A stretch of DNA of 64,000 bases from Stenotrophomonas maltophilia (GTDB lineage: Bacteria > Pseudomonadota > Gammaproteobacteria > Xanthomonadales > Xanthomonadaceae). Position 1 is the stretch's first letter. Each line of letters opens with the position of its first letter. Location of the stretch: NCBI GenBank assembly GCA_002387845.1, contig DGLB01000073.1:38160-102159 (forward strand), given 5' to 3'. Below are positions 16,283 to 22,871 of the stretch, piece by piece. The notes under the pieces are model-generated. The model had not been told where the DNA came from and did not search any database. It saw nothing but the letters and a program-made list of their open reading frames with translations. The position numbers were made by a program, and so were the translations under genes.

Positions 16283-16301
16283 TTGGTGGTAGGCTCTGCC
16301 C

Positions 16302-16829
16302 ATGGACAATGCCCAAGCGATCGAAGAACAGCGAAACATATTGTGGTCGATTCAGCGGTCACAGCGATACCACGCGCGCCGCTCTTCTTTTTTCAGTAGA
16401 TGGAACAAGTCCACGGCCTTTGCAGGCATCGTGGGTGGTTCAGCCGTTTTCGCTTCTTTGGGTGAAGCACTTCCCTCCCAAGTTGCAACAGTGGCCGCAG
16501 CCCTGGTCGTTATCATTTCCGGGGCTGATCTAGTGATCGGTGCATCTGACATGGCCCGAACCCACAATGATCTGCGACGCAGGTTCTGCGAGCTTGAAGC
16601 GGAAATCGTCGGAGTTGAGAGTCCATGCGCTGCCGACATCGGGCGATGGAAGGCAGCACGTATCTCGATTGAGAGCAACGAGCCGACTACGCATGTGGCC
16701 TTGAACATTCTTTGCCACAACGAGCTGGTCCGAGGTCGGTACGAGGCGGAACGTGCTGCGGAGTTGATGCAGCATGTTGGCGCTTGGAGGCGACTAACGG
16801 CGCACCTCTTCGTCTGGGAGAACACCTAA
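16302..16829 (+). CDS. SLATT-like two-helix membrane protein (lysogenic-conversion candidate)
   Basis: The 175-residue protein has a charged N-terminus (RSQRYHARRSSFFSRWNKST) and two close transmembrane segments (about 42-62 AGIVGGSAVFASL and 65-85 VATVAAALVVIISGADLV). A cytosolic helical domain with HNDLRRRFCELEAEIVG follows. This is the layout of SLATT-type effector proteins that pair with nucleotide-signalling or other defence modules. The location just after CI, with a terminator directly behind, means it should be made in the lysogen, which fits an exclusion or abortive role. The family call is from overall pattern. Confidence 0.5.
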   Translation: MDNAQAIEEQRNILWSIQRSQRYHARRSSFFSRWNKSTAFAGIVGGSAVFASLGEALPSQVATVAAALVVIISGADLVIGASDMARTHNDLRRRFCELEAEIVGVESPCAADIGRWKAARISIESNEPTTHVALNILCHNELVRGRYEAERAAELMQHVGAWRRLTAHLFVWENT

Positions 16830-16850
16830 CCCCGCTCCGGCGGGGTTTTT
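16830..16850 (+). terminator. Rho-independent terminator after the CI operon
   Basis: CCCCGC and GCGGGG form a 6-bp stem with a TCCG loop, followed by five T. It ends the CI/mini-protein/SLATT-like transcription unit just past the stop codon. Confidence 0.85.
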
Positions 16851-16992
16851 GTTGGCGCTCCGACCAACATACGCGAGTTCAGAAAAAGAACGGGGCTAAA
16901 TATAAGCGCCCCTATTGACGAATAGAATTAGCGGCACTAATCTTTGCCCGTCGCCCCAGTAACCGCCCATCCGGGCCGGGGCACGGAGACTC
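16851..16992. promoter_or_regulatory. Control region ahead of the plus-strand early genes
   Basis: This 142-base spacer holds CTATT and AATAG as an inverted repeat (16,912-16,925) around four bases. The flank AGCGCCCCT also occurs beside the CI/Cro operator at about 15,324. The shared flank and the A/T-rich CTATT/AATAG arms suggest a related regulator site driving the early genes that start at 16,993. No clear promoter hexamers were found. Confidence 0.35.
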
Positions 16993-17385
16993 ATGGCTTA
17001 CCTCACCATCAGCGCTGTCGGCGTTCCGGTGGCAGACGCCCGCCCGAGCAACGGCACCGTCGTGGTTCGAATCGGCACGCCTGGCGAAGGCCTGCTGTCC
17101 CTTTCCCCGCAAGAAGCCGTCGCGCTGGCGCGTGGGCTTATCTCTGCGGTCGTTTCCGTCAACGCGCCCGAAAGCGCGATCGTCGCCGCGGCCGCTGATT
17201 CGAGCGGGGGTGCGGTTGTCCTGTCGGTCGGCGGGGAGGCAATCCTCCACCTGCCCGTTGAAACGTGGACCCAGCTCTCGATTGAGGGCTCTAACGCGGC
17301 CTTGGCACTGCAAGGCTACAGACTCAAAGCGCGTTTGCGCTCACAGACGCTGCAGCGTGGCAATGCCGACCTTGTGGAGGCATGA
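16993..17385 (+). CDS. 130-aa phage early protein, unknown
   Basis: The product begins MAYLTISAVGVPVADARPSN. It is hydrophobic and beta-rich (TVVVRIGTPGEGLLSLSPQE, AVVLSVGGEAILHLPVETWT). No signal peptide, HTH or metal motif is seen. It heads a plus-strand run of small genes and overlaps the next by ATGA. Unrecognised family. Confidence 0.6.
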   Translation: MAYLTISAVGVPVADARPSNGTVVVRIGTPGEGLLSLSPQEAVALARGLISAVVSVNAPESAIVAAAADSSGGAVVLSVGGEAILHLPVETWTQLSIEGSNAALALQGYRLKARLRSQTLQRGNADLVEA

Positions 17386-17606
17386 ACATGGCCCAGGCAT
17401 TCCACGACAACAGTCAGACCCATCTGGCCTACCCCAAGAGCTTCTGCCCGACCGTGGATGAAGTGGAGCGCCGAATCATCCTGGTGTGGAGCGAACTGTG
17501 CGCCACGTCCAGGACGAATGGCTCCTTTCTCCAGGAACTCCTCGTAGCCCAGCTACACGACCTCGGGGTGCTCAGGTATCGAGCACAGCAGCGAGGTGCG
17601 GCATGA
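17382..17606 (+). CDS. 74-aa phage early protein, unknown
   Basis: The product starts MNMAQAFHDNSQTHLAYPKS and has a helical centre (VDEVERRIILVWSELCATS) and C-terminus. Its start overlaps the 130-aa gene by ATGA. No membrane segment. Function unknown. Confidence 0.55.
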   Translation: MNMAQAFHDNSQTHLAYPKSFCPTVDEVERRIILVWSELCATSRTNGSFLQELLVAQLHDLGVLRYRAQQRGAA

Positions 17607-17750
17607 GAGTCCATATGCAAGCCACAGGGAAAGCCCTTGGGCAACAGTTAGCCGCGAAGGCGAAGCGCCTCCACGGCCAGATGCAAGCTATCCGCGCGTG
17701 CGCCGAATGCAACCCTGCCATTAGGGAGTGGTTCGCGGCAGCTTCCAACC
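17603..17750 (+). pseudogene. Start of a plus-strand gene cut off by an antisense gene
   Basis: A frame beginning MRVHMQATGKALGQQLAAKA (ATGA-coupled to the previous gene) looks coding for about 45 codons, up to NPAIREWFAAASN. After that it runs antisense through the 97-aa minus-strand gene with a low-complexity, Ser/Arg-rich translation that looks non-coding. The frame stays open to 18,289. The simplest reading is that insertion of the minus-strand gene truncated the original plus-strand gene. A short intact protein cannot be ruled out. Confidence 0.3.
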
Positions 17751-18014
17751 GTGCATCTCTTCGCTCAACGCAAATCTCAGATCCTCATACGACATCGCAC
17801 GGATCTGCCCTGGCATCCAGTGATGCTTCTGCATCAAGTAGTAGTAGATCGCTTCCATGCCTTCCAGTTGATTCTTCCATCCTTGGGTCCTTCCAAGCTC
17901 ATCTCCGAACATCTCCAGGCAATAGTTCAAATCGCTCAAAGCCTGATGAAGCTGCCGCCGCGCGGCATTGCGCTTGCCTCGATATGAATCAGGCTGGGAA
18001 TTGTCTGTGTTCAT
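17721..18014 (-). CDS. 97-aa minus-strand insert (moron-like), unknown
   Basis: The product starts MNTDNSQPDSYRGKRNAARR and is a clean helical sequence with a long amphipathic centre (RQLHQALSDLNYCLEMFGDE, MEAIYYYLMQKHHWMPGQIR). GGAGG lies about 6 bases upstream of the ATG. It runs opposite to the surrounding early genes and meets one tail to tail. An isolated reverse gene in an operon is typical of morons, genes added late to a phage. No known family was recognised. Confidence 0.6.
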   Translation of the reverse strand: MNTDNSQPDSYRGKRNAARRQLHQALSDLNYCLEMFGDELGRTQGWKNQLEGMEAIYYYLMQKHHWMPGQIRAMSYEDLRFALSEEMHGWKLPRTTP

Positions 18015-18142
18015 GCTGCCCTCCCTATGGGCTTCCGTTTTCGTGCCACCAGCGTAGCGCAATGGCAGCGGGGACAACGCGGTCTAGACCCGAAATCGAG
18101 GTCGGAGCGCCAATTCGGCCCACTAAGCGTCGGGGCGCTGGC

Positions 18143-18289
18143 ATGAATGCCTGCTACCGAATTGCGTGGCTGGGACTTGGAGTTGTGGCGTCGATTGTCG
18201 TCCCGATGCGCCTGATGGAAATCGTCGAAGCAAACCAGGTGCGTTATGCCCCCGAGGCCGACGCGCTCACTGTGACTACCAGGAAGTAA
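18143..18289 (+). CDS. 48-aa single-pass membrane protein
   Basis: The frame MNACYRIAWLGLGVVASIVV then PMRLMEIVEANQ has one membrane helix near the N-terminus and a short polar tail rich in acidic residues. It is four bases upstream of the next gene. No strong Shine-Dalgarno was seen. The small size and hydrophobic segment fit a phage membrane peptide. Confidence 0.45.
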   Translation: MNACYRIAWLGLGVVASIVVPMRLMEIVEANQVRYAPEADALTVTTRK

Positions 18290-18293
18290 CTCA

Positions 18294-18590
18294 ATGCAAA
18301 CTTCCCGCCCTACTCCAGAAGACATTCCCCTCTGTGGGCGTGGTCATCGGCCGCAGATCGTCACCACCACAGGTGCGCCACTGGGACATCAGCTCGGTGC
18401 TCCGTGTCCGCCGTTAGTCCACTTCGAGTGCCACCAGTGCCAGCTGGCGACAGTCCCCAGCACCTCTCTGGCAATGGCCGAGCTGCGCTGGACCGATCCA
18501 GGTCTGCGGGACCGACTGATTTCCATTTCCCATCTTGCTCGGGCTCGCGCGAACGTCCTCGCCGGCATGCCTTCGCAGCACGCCGCCTGA
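18294..18590 (+). CDS. 98-aa protein with zinc-finger-like cysteines
   Basis: The product MQTSRPTPEDIPLCGRGHRP contains Cys residues near 14, 38, 46 and 49 (the last two in HFECHQCQLATV). They may bind a metal: CGRGH and CHQC resemble a short zinc ribbon as in phage DNA-binding proteins. The C-terminal half is helical (AMAELRWTDPGLRDRLISIS). It follows the 48-aa membrane gene by 4 bases. No family name is supported. Confidence 0.5.
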   Translation: MQTSRPTPEDIPLCGRGHRPQIVTTTGAPLGHQLGAPCPPLVHFECHQCQLATVPSTSLAMAELRWTDPGLRDRLISISHLARARANVLAGMPSQHAA

Positions 18591-18603
18591 TTTGGAGAAC
18601 GCG

Positions 18604-18876
18604 ATGGCAGCAGCACTAAAACCCATGGAGCGCGCCGCCCTCATCGTGGCGCGAGGATCTACCGACAGCAGTTTGAAGCGCACACGCGGCGGCTTCTGCT
18701 CTACAAAGCAACCATCGCGCGTCTTCAGCCGCAGGGTGATGAACTGGCTCTACGAGCGTGCGCTTCTTGATTTCGATGATCCCGATTGCCCAGGGAAAGC
18801 CACCCTCACGGCTCGAGGCGAAGCTGAGGCGGATGCGTTGGTCGCACAAGGACTGAGTAAGGCAGGCTTGGCATGA
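18604..18876 (+). CDS. 90-aa phage protein, unknown
   Basis: The product starts MAAALKPMERAALIVARGST (ATG at 18,604, GGAGAACGCG upstream). Its middle part RVFSRRVMNWLYERALLDFD resembles a winged-helix or small helical fold. The tail, KATLTARGEAEADALVAQGL, is a helix found in phage small DNA-binding proteins that read 'LT..G...A..L'. Four bases overlap the next gene. A wHTH fold is possible. Confidence 0.5.
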   Translation: MAAALKPMERAALIVARGSTDSSLKRTRGGFCSTKQPSRVFSRRVMNWLYERALLDFDDPDCPGKATLTARGEAEADALVAQGLSKAGLA

Positions 18877-19178
18877 ATCCGTCTGTACTGCCAATCGAGA
18901 AGACATTCGCCACCGGTTCCCACGGAACCACTCTGGTCCTGATGATCTGTGCAGGCTGGTTGTGGGCGGGGCTGTACGCGAGCCCGTATAGCAGCTCACC
19001 GGCGGAAGTTGCAGCGTCGGCCCGTCTCACTGCCAAGGTCGGTCGCAGAACGCTGACCGTGGGCGGCCACAACTTCGCCGTCTCGAACGCGTCACTGCAC
19101 ACCATCCGCCGTTGGCTGGATAGGAACGGCGTGCGCGTGCGGGTTACACCAGACGCTACGGCGAGGAAGGCGGCATGA
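18873..19178 (+). CDS. 101-aa membrane-anchored phage protein, unknown
   Basis: Begins MNPSVLPIEKTFATGSHGTT, then one membrane helix at about residues 20-38 (TLVLMICAGWLWAGLYA). A basic cytosolic or periplasmic part follows (RLTAKVGRRTLTVGGHNFAV, HTIRRWLDRNGVRVRV). ATGA-coupled to the previous gene. It is the last plus-strand gene before the antisense cluster. Confidence 0.5.
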   Translation: MNPSVLPIEKTFATGSHGTTLVLMICAGWLWAGLYASPYSSSPAEVAASARLTAKVGRRTLTVGGHNFAVSNASLHTIRRWLDRNGVRVRVTPDATARKAA

Positions 19179-19192
19179 CGCGCTGCACTTCG

Positions 19193-19420
19193 TCAGGGCT
19201 TACGCGGAAGCCCCTCAATATGTCGTTCGGCTGCGCTCACACCGAGCTGAAAGCCATCACCCTTGCTAGTGATCACGGTCACCTTTGGGGTGGAAACGGC
19301 ATGCCCATCCACCTGGAGGGCGTAGTCAAAGAGCCCCTCGCCGATTTCGGTCACAGTAACAACGAACGTATGCCCATTGATGAGGCCACGGAGAGTTTTG
19401 CGCGAGGAATCCGCAGGCAT
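19193..19420 (-). CDS. Mini-protein 1 of the antisense cluster
   Basis: About 75 residues from ATG 19,420 (MPADSSRKTLRGLINGHTFV). Beta strands GHTFVVTVTEIGEGLFDYAL and STPKVTVITSKGDGFQLGVS precede a short helix (AAERHIEGLP). It shares the general plan of the six following genes: a few short strands then an Ala/Gly-rich helix. No Shine-Dalgarno precedes the chosen ATG; a TTG start at 19,492 is possible. Confidence 0.5.
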   Translation of the reverse strand: MPADSSRKTLRGLINGHTFVVTVTEIGEGLFDYALQVDGHAVSTPKVTVITSKGDGFQLGVSAAERHIEGLPRKP

Positions 19421-19537
19421 CGAAATGGCTGTCTGAATGGGCAGACATACTTTACAGATGAATGCATTCAGCGGGAAGTCGCATCTCCACAACGTTGTTT
19501 CGTGTGGATGACGCCACCGGAGGTGCAGGGTTCGTCC

Positions 19538-19786
19538 TCAACGGCCGATGGCCCGCCTTGCCAGGGAGTCATCGGGGTCCAGTTGGCTGGCAATTTCTCT
19601 CGCGGCGTCCAAGGCCGCACATCGAGCAGCCTGCTGGCTGGCGAAATCACCTTCCAAGTGGATCGTTTCGAGAGCGCGCCGCTCATCTTGAGCGTGGACC
19701 ACGGCTGCTGCGTACCACCGCCCGGGGCGATCCAAGCACTCGCCCACAAACGTCACCAGTCGAAAACAGCCTTCCCAATCTTCCAT
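19538..19786 (-). CDS. Mini-protein 2 of the antisense cluster
   Basis: Eighty-two residues starting MEDWEGCFRLVTFVGECLDR, with GGAAG 9 bases upstream. Strands (YAAAVVHAQDERRALETIHL) are followed by a helix ending in AARCAALDAAREIASQLDPD. The helix pattern, small residues every three or four positions and an Ile near its end, recurs in mini-proteins 3 to 6. Function unknown. Confidence 0.55.
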   Translation of the reverse strand: MEDWEGCFRLVTFVGECLDRPGRWYAAAVVHAQDERRALETIHLEGDFASQQAARCAALDAAREIASQLDPDDSLARRAIGR

Positions 19787-19912
19787 TCCACTTCTTCCAA
19801 AAAACGTATGGAAGAAGCTATAGAAGCGCTCTTTGCGGCAGCGTCAATGCTGTCTATCAACACCGCCACGTTCCCTAACGCGTTCAGGGTGGGATGGATG
19901 GGCTCGCGCACT

Positions 19913-20185
19913 TCAGCGAAAGCGGAGCATGCGCCCGGGCCGTACTTCCGCCAGAGCAGCCCTGCTCTCGATCAAATCCCGCGCCATCTGCTCGGCCGAC
20001 TCCAAAGCGGCTTGGCACGAAGGCTGATCGGGCGTGGGTCGCTCAGATCTTCCGATCCCCTCTACATCCACAGACAGCACGCGCCATTGGTGAGCACCGC
20101 CGCGCCACAAGTGAATCGTGTAACCCCTCCCATCTACGGAAAGGTCAATGCTGTGAAACGATTCTGGAGCAACAGCTATTGCCAT
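19913..20185 (-). CDS. Mini-protein 3 of the antisense cluster
   Basis: Ninety residues from ATG 20,185 (MAIAVAPESFHSIDLSVDGR), with GGAG 9 bases upstream. Strands GYTIHLWRGGAHQWRVLSVD are followed by CQAALESAEQMARDLIESRA, matching the strand-then-helix plan of its neighbours. A basic tail (RPGRMLRFR) is added. Function unknown. Confidence 0.55.
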   Translation of the reverse strand: MAIAVAPESFHSIDLSVDGRGYTIHLWRGGAHQWRVLSVDVEGIGRSERPTPDQPSCQAALESAEQMARDLIESRAALAEVRPGRMLRFR

Positions 20186-20257
20186 CTTTCGCACTCCGAC
20201 TGCACTCAATTCGATTCTGCTATGAGCGCATTGTGGCCGCAAGGCCGCAAGACCGCG

Positions 20258-20488
20258 TCAAGGCGCGATGCCAGAATCCAGCAGCGTGTCAGCCCAGGCG
20301 CGCGCTTCGCGTGCGCCTTCAGTAATCGCTTGGATGATGCTTTCGAAAGGTCCGAACTCTCTAACTTGCGTTTTGCGTTCAGTTCCATTTGGCCATTTCA
20401 GAACCACGGTGGCGAAAAATCCGCTTGCCACCGGATCAACGACCAGGTGCAGTTCAACATCCCTATGCATCATGCGCATTTTGCGCAT
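20258..20488 (-). CDS. Mini-protein 4 of the antisense cluster
   Basis: Seventy-six residues (MRKMRMMHRDVELHLVVDPV from the first ATG; three other nearby Met are possible starts). Strands FFATVVLKWPNGTERKTQVR precede the helix IIQAITEGAREARAWADTLL. The latter is close in pattern to mini-proteins 2 and 3. GAGCCGAGG precedes the first ATG. Function unknown. Confidence 0.55.
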   Translation of the reverse strand: MRKMRMMHRDVELHLVVDPVASGFFATVVLKWPNGTERKTQVREFGPFESIIQAITEGAREARAWADTLLDSGIAP

Positions 20489-20620
20489 CCTCGGCTCAGC
20501 ACGCAGCTAAAAGAGAGCAGTTGTGCAGTTGCCTGGTTGCCACTGCGCACCGCTAGGAAAACCGCCACCTCGCCAACAGCATCTGCAACGTCCTTTCGCG
20601 GATTGACGCGTCCGTGTTTG

Positions 20621-20842
20621 CTAGCTGTCGATCTGCTCTACCGCGAAACCCACACCGATATCCAACGCCTGCTGCAAGGTGGACGCATCCGGCAAGTCCA
20701 GCTCTTCGTAAGCCTCTCGTCCCTCAATCCTTACGGAGTGCACGAATGCACGCCCTCCATTCGGCTGCCACGCCTCCACAGAGAAAGCGATGCCGAACAA
20801 CGAGCAATCTATGTATTCCTTCAGTATGAAACGACCGCTCAT
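20621..20842 (-). CDS. Mini-protein 5 of the antisense cluster
   Basis: Seventy-three residues from ATG 20,842 (MSGRFILKEYIDCSLFGIAF). Strands SVEAWQPNGGRAFVHSVRIE then a helix (LQQALDIGVGFAVEQIDS). A TTG at 20,941, directly after the next gene's stop, would give a longer N-terminus that looks less like protein. Same strand-helix plan as its neighbours. Confidence 0.5.
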   Translation of the reverse strand: MSGRFILKEYIDCSLFGIAFSVEAWQPNGGRAFVHSVRIEGREAYEELDLPDASTLQQALDIGVGFAVEQIDS

Positions 20843-20944
20843 CCCACGAATCCCATGTGGCGCATAGGCGGGATCGTGTTCCTGGCGCAGCATGCTGTCA
20901 ATGCGGTGAAGCGGTGTCAGGATTGCTGCAGGACCGCTCAATTC

Positions 20945-21184
20945 TTAACGATTAAGCTTTGGATCGGGCGGCTTCGCCCCGGCGGCCGCAATGATGTCGT
21001 TGGCAACATTCTCCCCCTGTTGCAGGGCCGCAAGGCAAGAGTCGGCATGGAAGTCTATATGTCCGGCGACTCCAACATTGTGGACCTCGACCTTCTGAAG
21101 CTTCCAGCTCGTGTCGCTCTCTCGTACAAGCTCACACGTGTAGGAATACCGACCAAGAGAAAGCGTGACTCTTCGCAGACCCAT
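20945..21184 (-). CDS. Mini-protein 6 of the antisense cluster
   Basis: Seventy-nine residues (MGLRRVTLSLGRYSYTCELV), with GGAG about 7 bases upstream of the ATG. Strands VTLSLGRYSYTCELVRESDT and SWKLQKVEVHNVG are followed by a helix (CLAALQQGENVANDIIAAAG) whose AxxxGxxxAxxII pattern matches the others. Function unknown. Confidence 0.55.
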   Translation of the reverse strand: MGLRRVTLSLGRYSYTCELVRESDTSWKLQKVEVHNVGVAGHIDFHADSCLAALQQGENVANDIIAAAGAKPPDPKLNR

Positions 21185-21283
21185 ACATCGCTCCGCCGCT
21201 GCTTACAGGCCGAGTCTGCTCCCGGAATCGAAACTGCTCAAGAGGGTCTTCTTTCGGCCGCAAGCAAGTCAGGTGGAGAAGGC

Positions 21284-21508
21284 TCAACCGCCCGCAGGGA
21301 CGGCTATCAATGCGCTGACGTAATCCCCGCCAAGGCGCTCGGCTTCACCTTCAGCCTCCACCATGCTCCTGGATCGCGCGGCCGCCTCTATCGTCCGCAC
21401 ATGAGAGCTGTCAGCTCGGAAAATATGGACTACTCCTTTCCAGTACCAGCCATGGTGAACGGCTGTAGCCACCAGCCCGTAGGTATTCAATTCTGTTCTG
21501 GACGGCAT
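21284..21508 (-). CDS. Mini-protein 7 of the antisense cluster
   Basis: Seventy-four residues from ATG 21,508 (MPSRTELNTYGLVATAVHHG). Strands YWKGVVHIFRADSSHVRTIE and a helix (MVEAEGEAERLGGDYVSAL) follow the same plan. The leading ATG region overlaps antisense to the start of the methyltransferase gene. No good Shine-Dalgarno was seen. Function unknown. Confidence 0.5.
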   Translation of the reverse strand: MPSRTELNTYGLVATAVHHGWYWKGVVHIFRADSSHVRTIEAAARSRSMVEAEGEAERLGGDYVSALIAVPAGG

Positions 21509-21740
21509 GGGACGGACTCGACTGCTATTGCATTCGATACTGCCACTGCCCCAAGGCATCGTCACTCACGGACGCTCACCGAGCCGAAAGGAGCCGTCCC
21601 GACGTTCTTTCGAACCGAAGGCAACAGTTTCCTGGGCGGCCCGCACGTCGCCCCTGCTCATGGTCGATTGCACCTATCGAACGCCCTTGGCCGCCTTGAT
21701 GCAAATCCCCTTCTCCCTTCCCCGGCGGGCATGGGTCCTC

Positions 21741-22679
21741 ATGCGTAGCTACTACAACGAATGGGCCCCCTTCCCTGCCCAATGGCTGCGGAACCTCATT
21801 GATGCCGGCCTGATACCGCCGGGCGACGTAGATACCAGGAGCATTACGGATGTTAAGCCCTCCGACCTCATCGGATACCGCCAGTGCCACTTCTTCGCCG
21901 GAATCGGCGGGTGGCCGTTCGCAGCCAGGCTTGCTGGCTGGCCTGACGGCCGACAGATCTGGACTGGAAGTACGCCCTGCCAACCCTACTCGCTTGCCGG
22001 CGAAGGCAAGGGCCAAGAAGACGAGCGCCACCTGTGGCCCCACCTCTTCAAGCTCATCCGTGCCCGAAGGCCCCCTTGCTTCCTGGGAGAACAGGTTGCG
22101 GCAGCGGTTGGCCGCAACTGGGTCGACGGAGTGCTCGCTGACTTGGCAGCTATTGGATACGCCAGCCGAGCGCTCGTTGTCCCAGCTTGTGCCGTCAATG
22201 CGCCCCATCGAAGGGATCGTCTGTGGACTCTGGCCCACACCGACAACCCGGGACCACAAGGACTCGGCAGGGATGTCCTTGGCTCCCAGGAAGGATGGCG
22301 CGAGCCGGCTCGATTTGGTGCCGCGGCAGGTCTTCTGGCTGCTGCAGAACGACCGGCTTCCGGAATCATCCTTGCCAACCAGGGCTCATCCGACCAGTGG
22401 GGTTCCGCTGCATGGCTCCAAGGCCACGACGGCAAAGAGCGTCGGATTGGATCCGGCATTCCCCTGCTGGCTCATGGGCTATCCGGCCGCGTGGCTGCTC
22501 TGCGCCCCGGCCTCGATCCCCAAGATCCGCATGCAGCCCACTGGTATGGCCGTGCAGGGGCGCTCAAGGGCTTCGGTAACGCAATCGTCCCCCAAGTCGC
22601 GGCAGAAATGATTGCCGCGTACATGGACTGCTACCCCACGGACCTATCCGAACCACGCGGAGGTGAACTGTGCATCTGA
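21741..22679 (+). CDS. Phage C5 cytosine DNA methyltransferase
   Basis: About 312 residues from ATG 21,741 (MRSYYNEWAPFPAQWLRNLI). C5-MTase motifs in order: motif I QCHFFAGIGGW (about 49-58), motif IV TGSTPCQPYS with the catalytic Cys about 80, motif VI FLGEQV (about 115), motif VIII VNAPHRRDRLWTLAH, and motif X ALKGFGNAIVPQVAAEMIAA near the end. It methylates cytosine at a short, unknown site, probably to protect phage DNA from host restriction. Upstream in-frame ATGs (21,699) are possible starts. No restriction partner lies next to it. A long second frame overlaps it. Confidence 0.8.
   Translation: MRSYYNEWAPFPAQWLRNLIDAGLIPPGDVDTRSITDVKPSDLIGYRQCHFFAGIGGWPFAARLAGWPDGRQIWTGSTPCQPYSLAGEGKGQEDERHLWPHLFKLIRARRPPCFLGEQVAAAVGRNWVDGVLADLAAIGYASRALVVPACAVNAPHRRDRLWTLAHTDNPGPQGLGRDVLGSQEGWREPARFGAAAGLLAAAERPASGIILANQGSSDQWGSAAWLQGHDGKERRIGSGIPLLAHGLSGRVAALRPGLDPQDPHAAHWYGRAGALKGFGNAIVPQVAAEMIAAYMDCYPTDLSEPRGGELCI
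21850..22611 (+). CDS. Overlapping alternative frame inside the methyltransferase gene
   Basis: A 253-codon +1 frame from ATG 21,850 stays open across most of the methyltransferase gene. Its translation reads SWENRLRQRLAATGSTECSL, LWPTPTTRDHKD and LDPAFPCWLMGYPAAW. I recognise these as hallmark phrases of a phage protein family often annotated separately near Dcm genes. Here both frames are intact on the same bases. It may be an overprinted second gene or a long chance frame that database annotation has propagated. Confidence 0.35.
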   Translation: MLSPPTSSDTASATSSPESAGGRSQPGLLAGLTADRSGLEVRPANPTRLPAKARAKKTSATCGPTSSSSSVPEGPLASWENRLRQRLAATGSTECSLTWQLLDTPAERSLSQLVPSMRPIEGIVCGLWPTPTTRDHKDSAGMSLAPRKDGASRLDLVPRQVFWLLQNDRLPESSLPTRAHPTSGVPLHGSKATTAKSVGLDPAFPCWLMGYPAAWLLCAPASIPKIRMQPTGMAVQGRSRASVTQSSPKSRQK

Positions 22680-22867
22680 TGACCCCGCAGCGTTGGCTTG
22701 AGACGTACTTCGACCAGACGAGCCAGCCGAGCATCCCGCAGCTGCACAGATGGCTGAGGGCCGGAAAGATTCCGGGAAAGAAGGTGGGCGGGGCGTGGTT
22801 CATCGACGCTCATGCGTGGTTGGCCGATGGCGACGAGCTAGTCGAACGAGTACTGAAGGCAGGATAG
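22670..22867 (+). CDS. Excisionase-like small DNA-binding protein
   Basis: Sixty-five residues from a GTG start, with GGAGGTGAACT directly before it (an ATG at 22,679 is the alternative). The product reads MTPQRWLETYFDQTSQPSIP then QLHRWLRAGKIPGKKVGGAW. It is a winged-helix of the Xis/AlpA type in which a target helix is followed by KKVGGAWF. It lies four bases before the integrase, the usual xis-int order. It would direct excision. Confidence 0.75.
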   Translation: MHLMTPQRWLETYFDQTSQPSIPQLHRWLRAGKIPGKKVGGAWFIDAHAWLADGDELVERVLKAG

Positions 22868-22871
22868 AGCG

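Noticed and set aside
19175..21748. A plus-strand open frame of 857 codons across the small antisense genes
   Set aside because: Its translation is Ser/Arg/His-rich and lacks domains; at least four minus-strand genes here have good ribosome sites, so the long frame is probably their shadow. Some doubt remains because it is unusually long.
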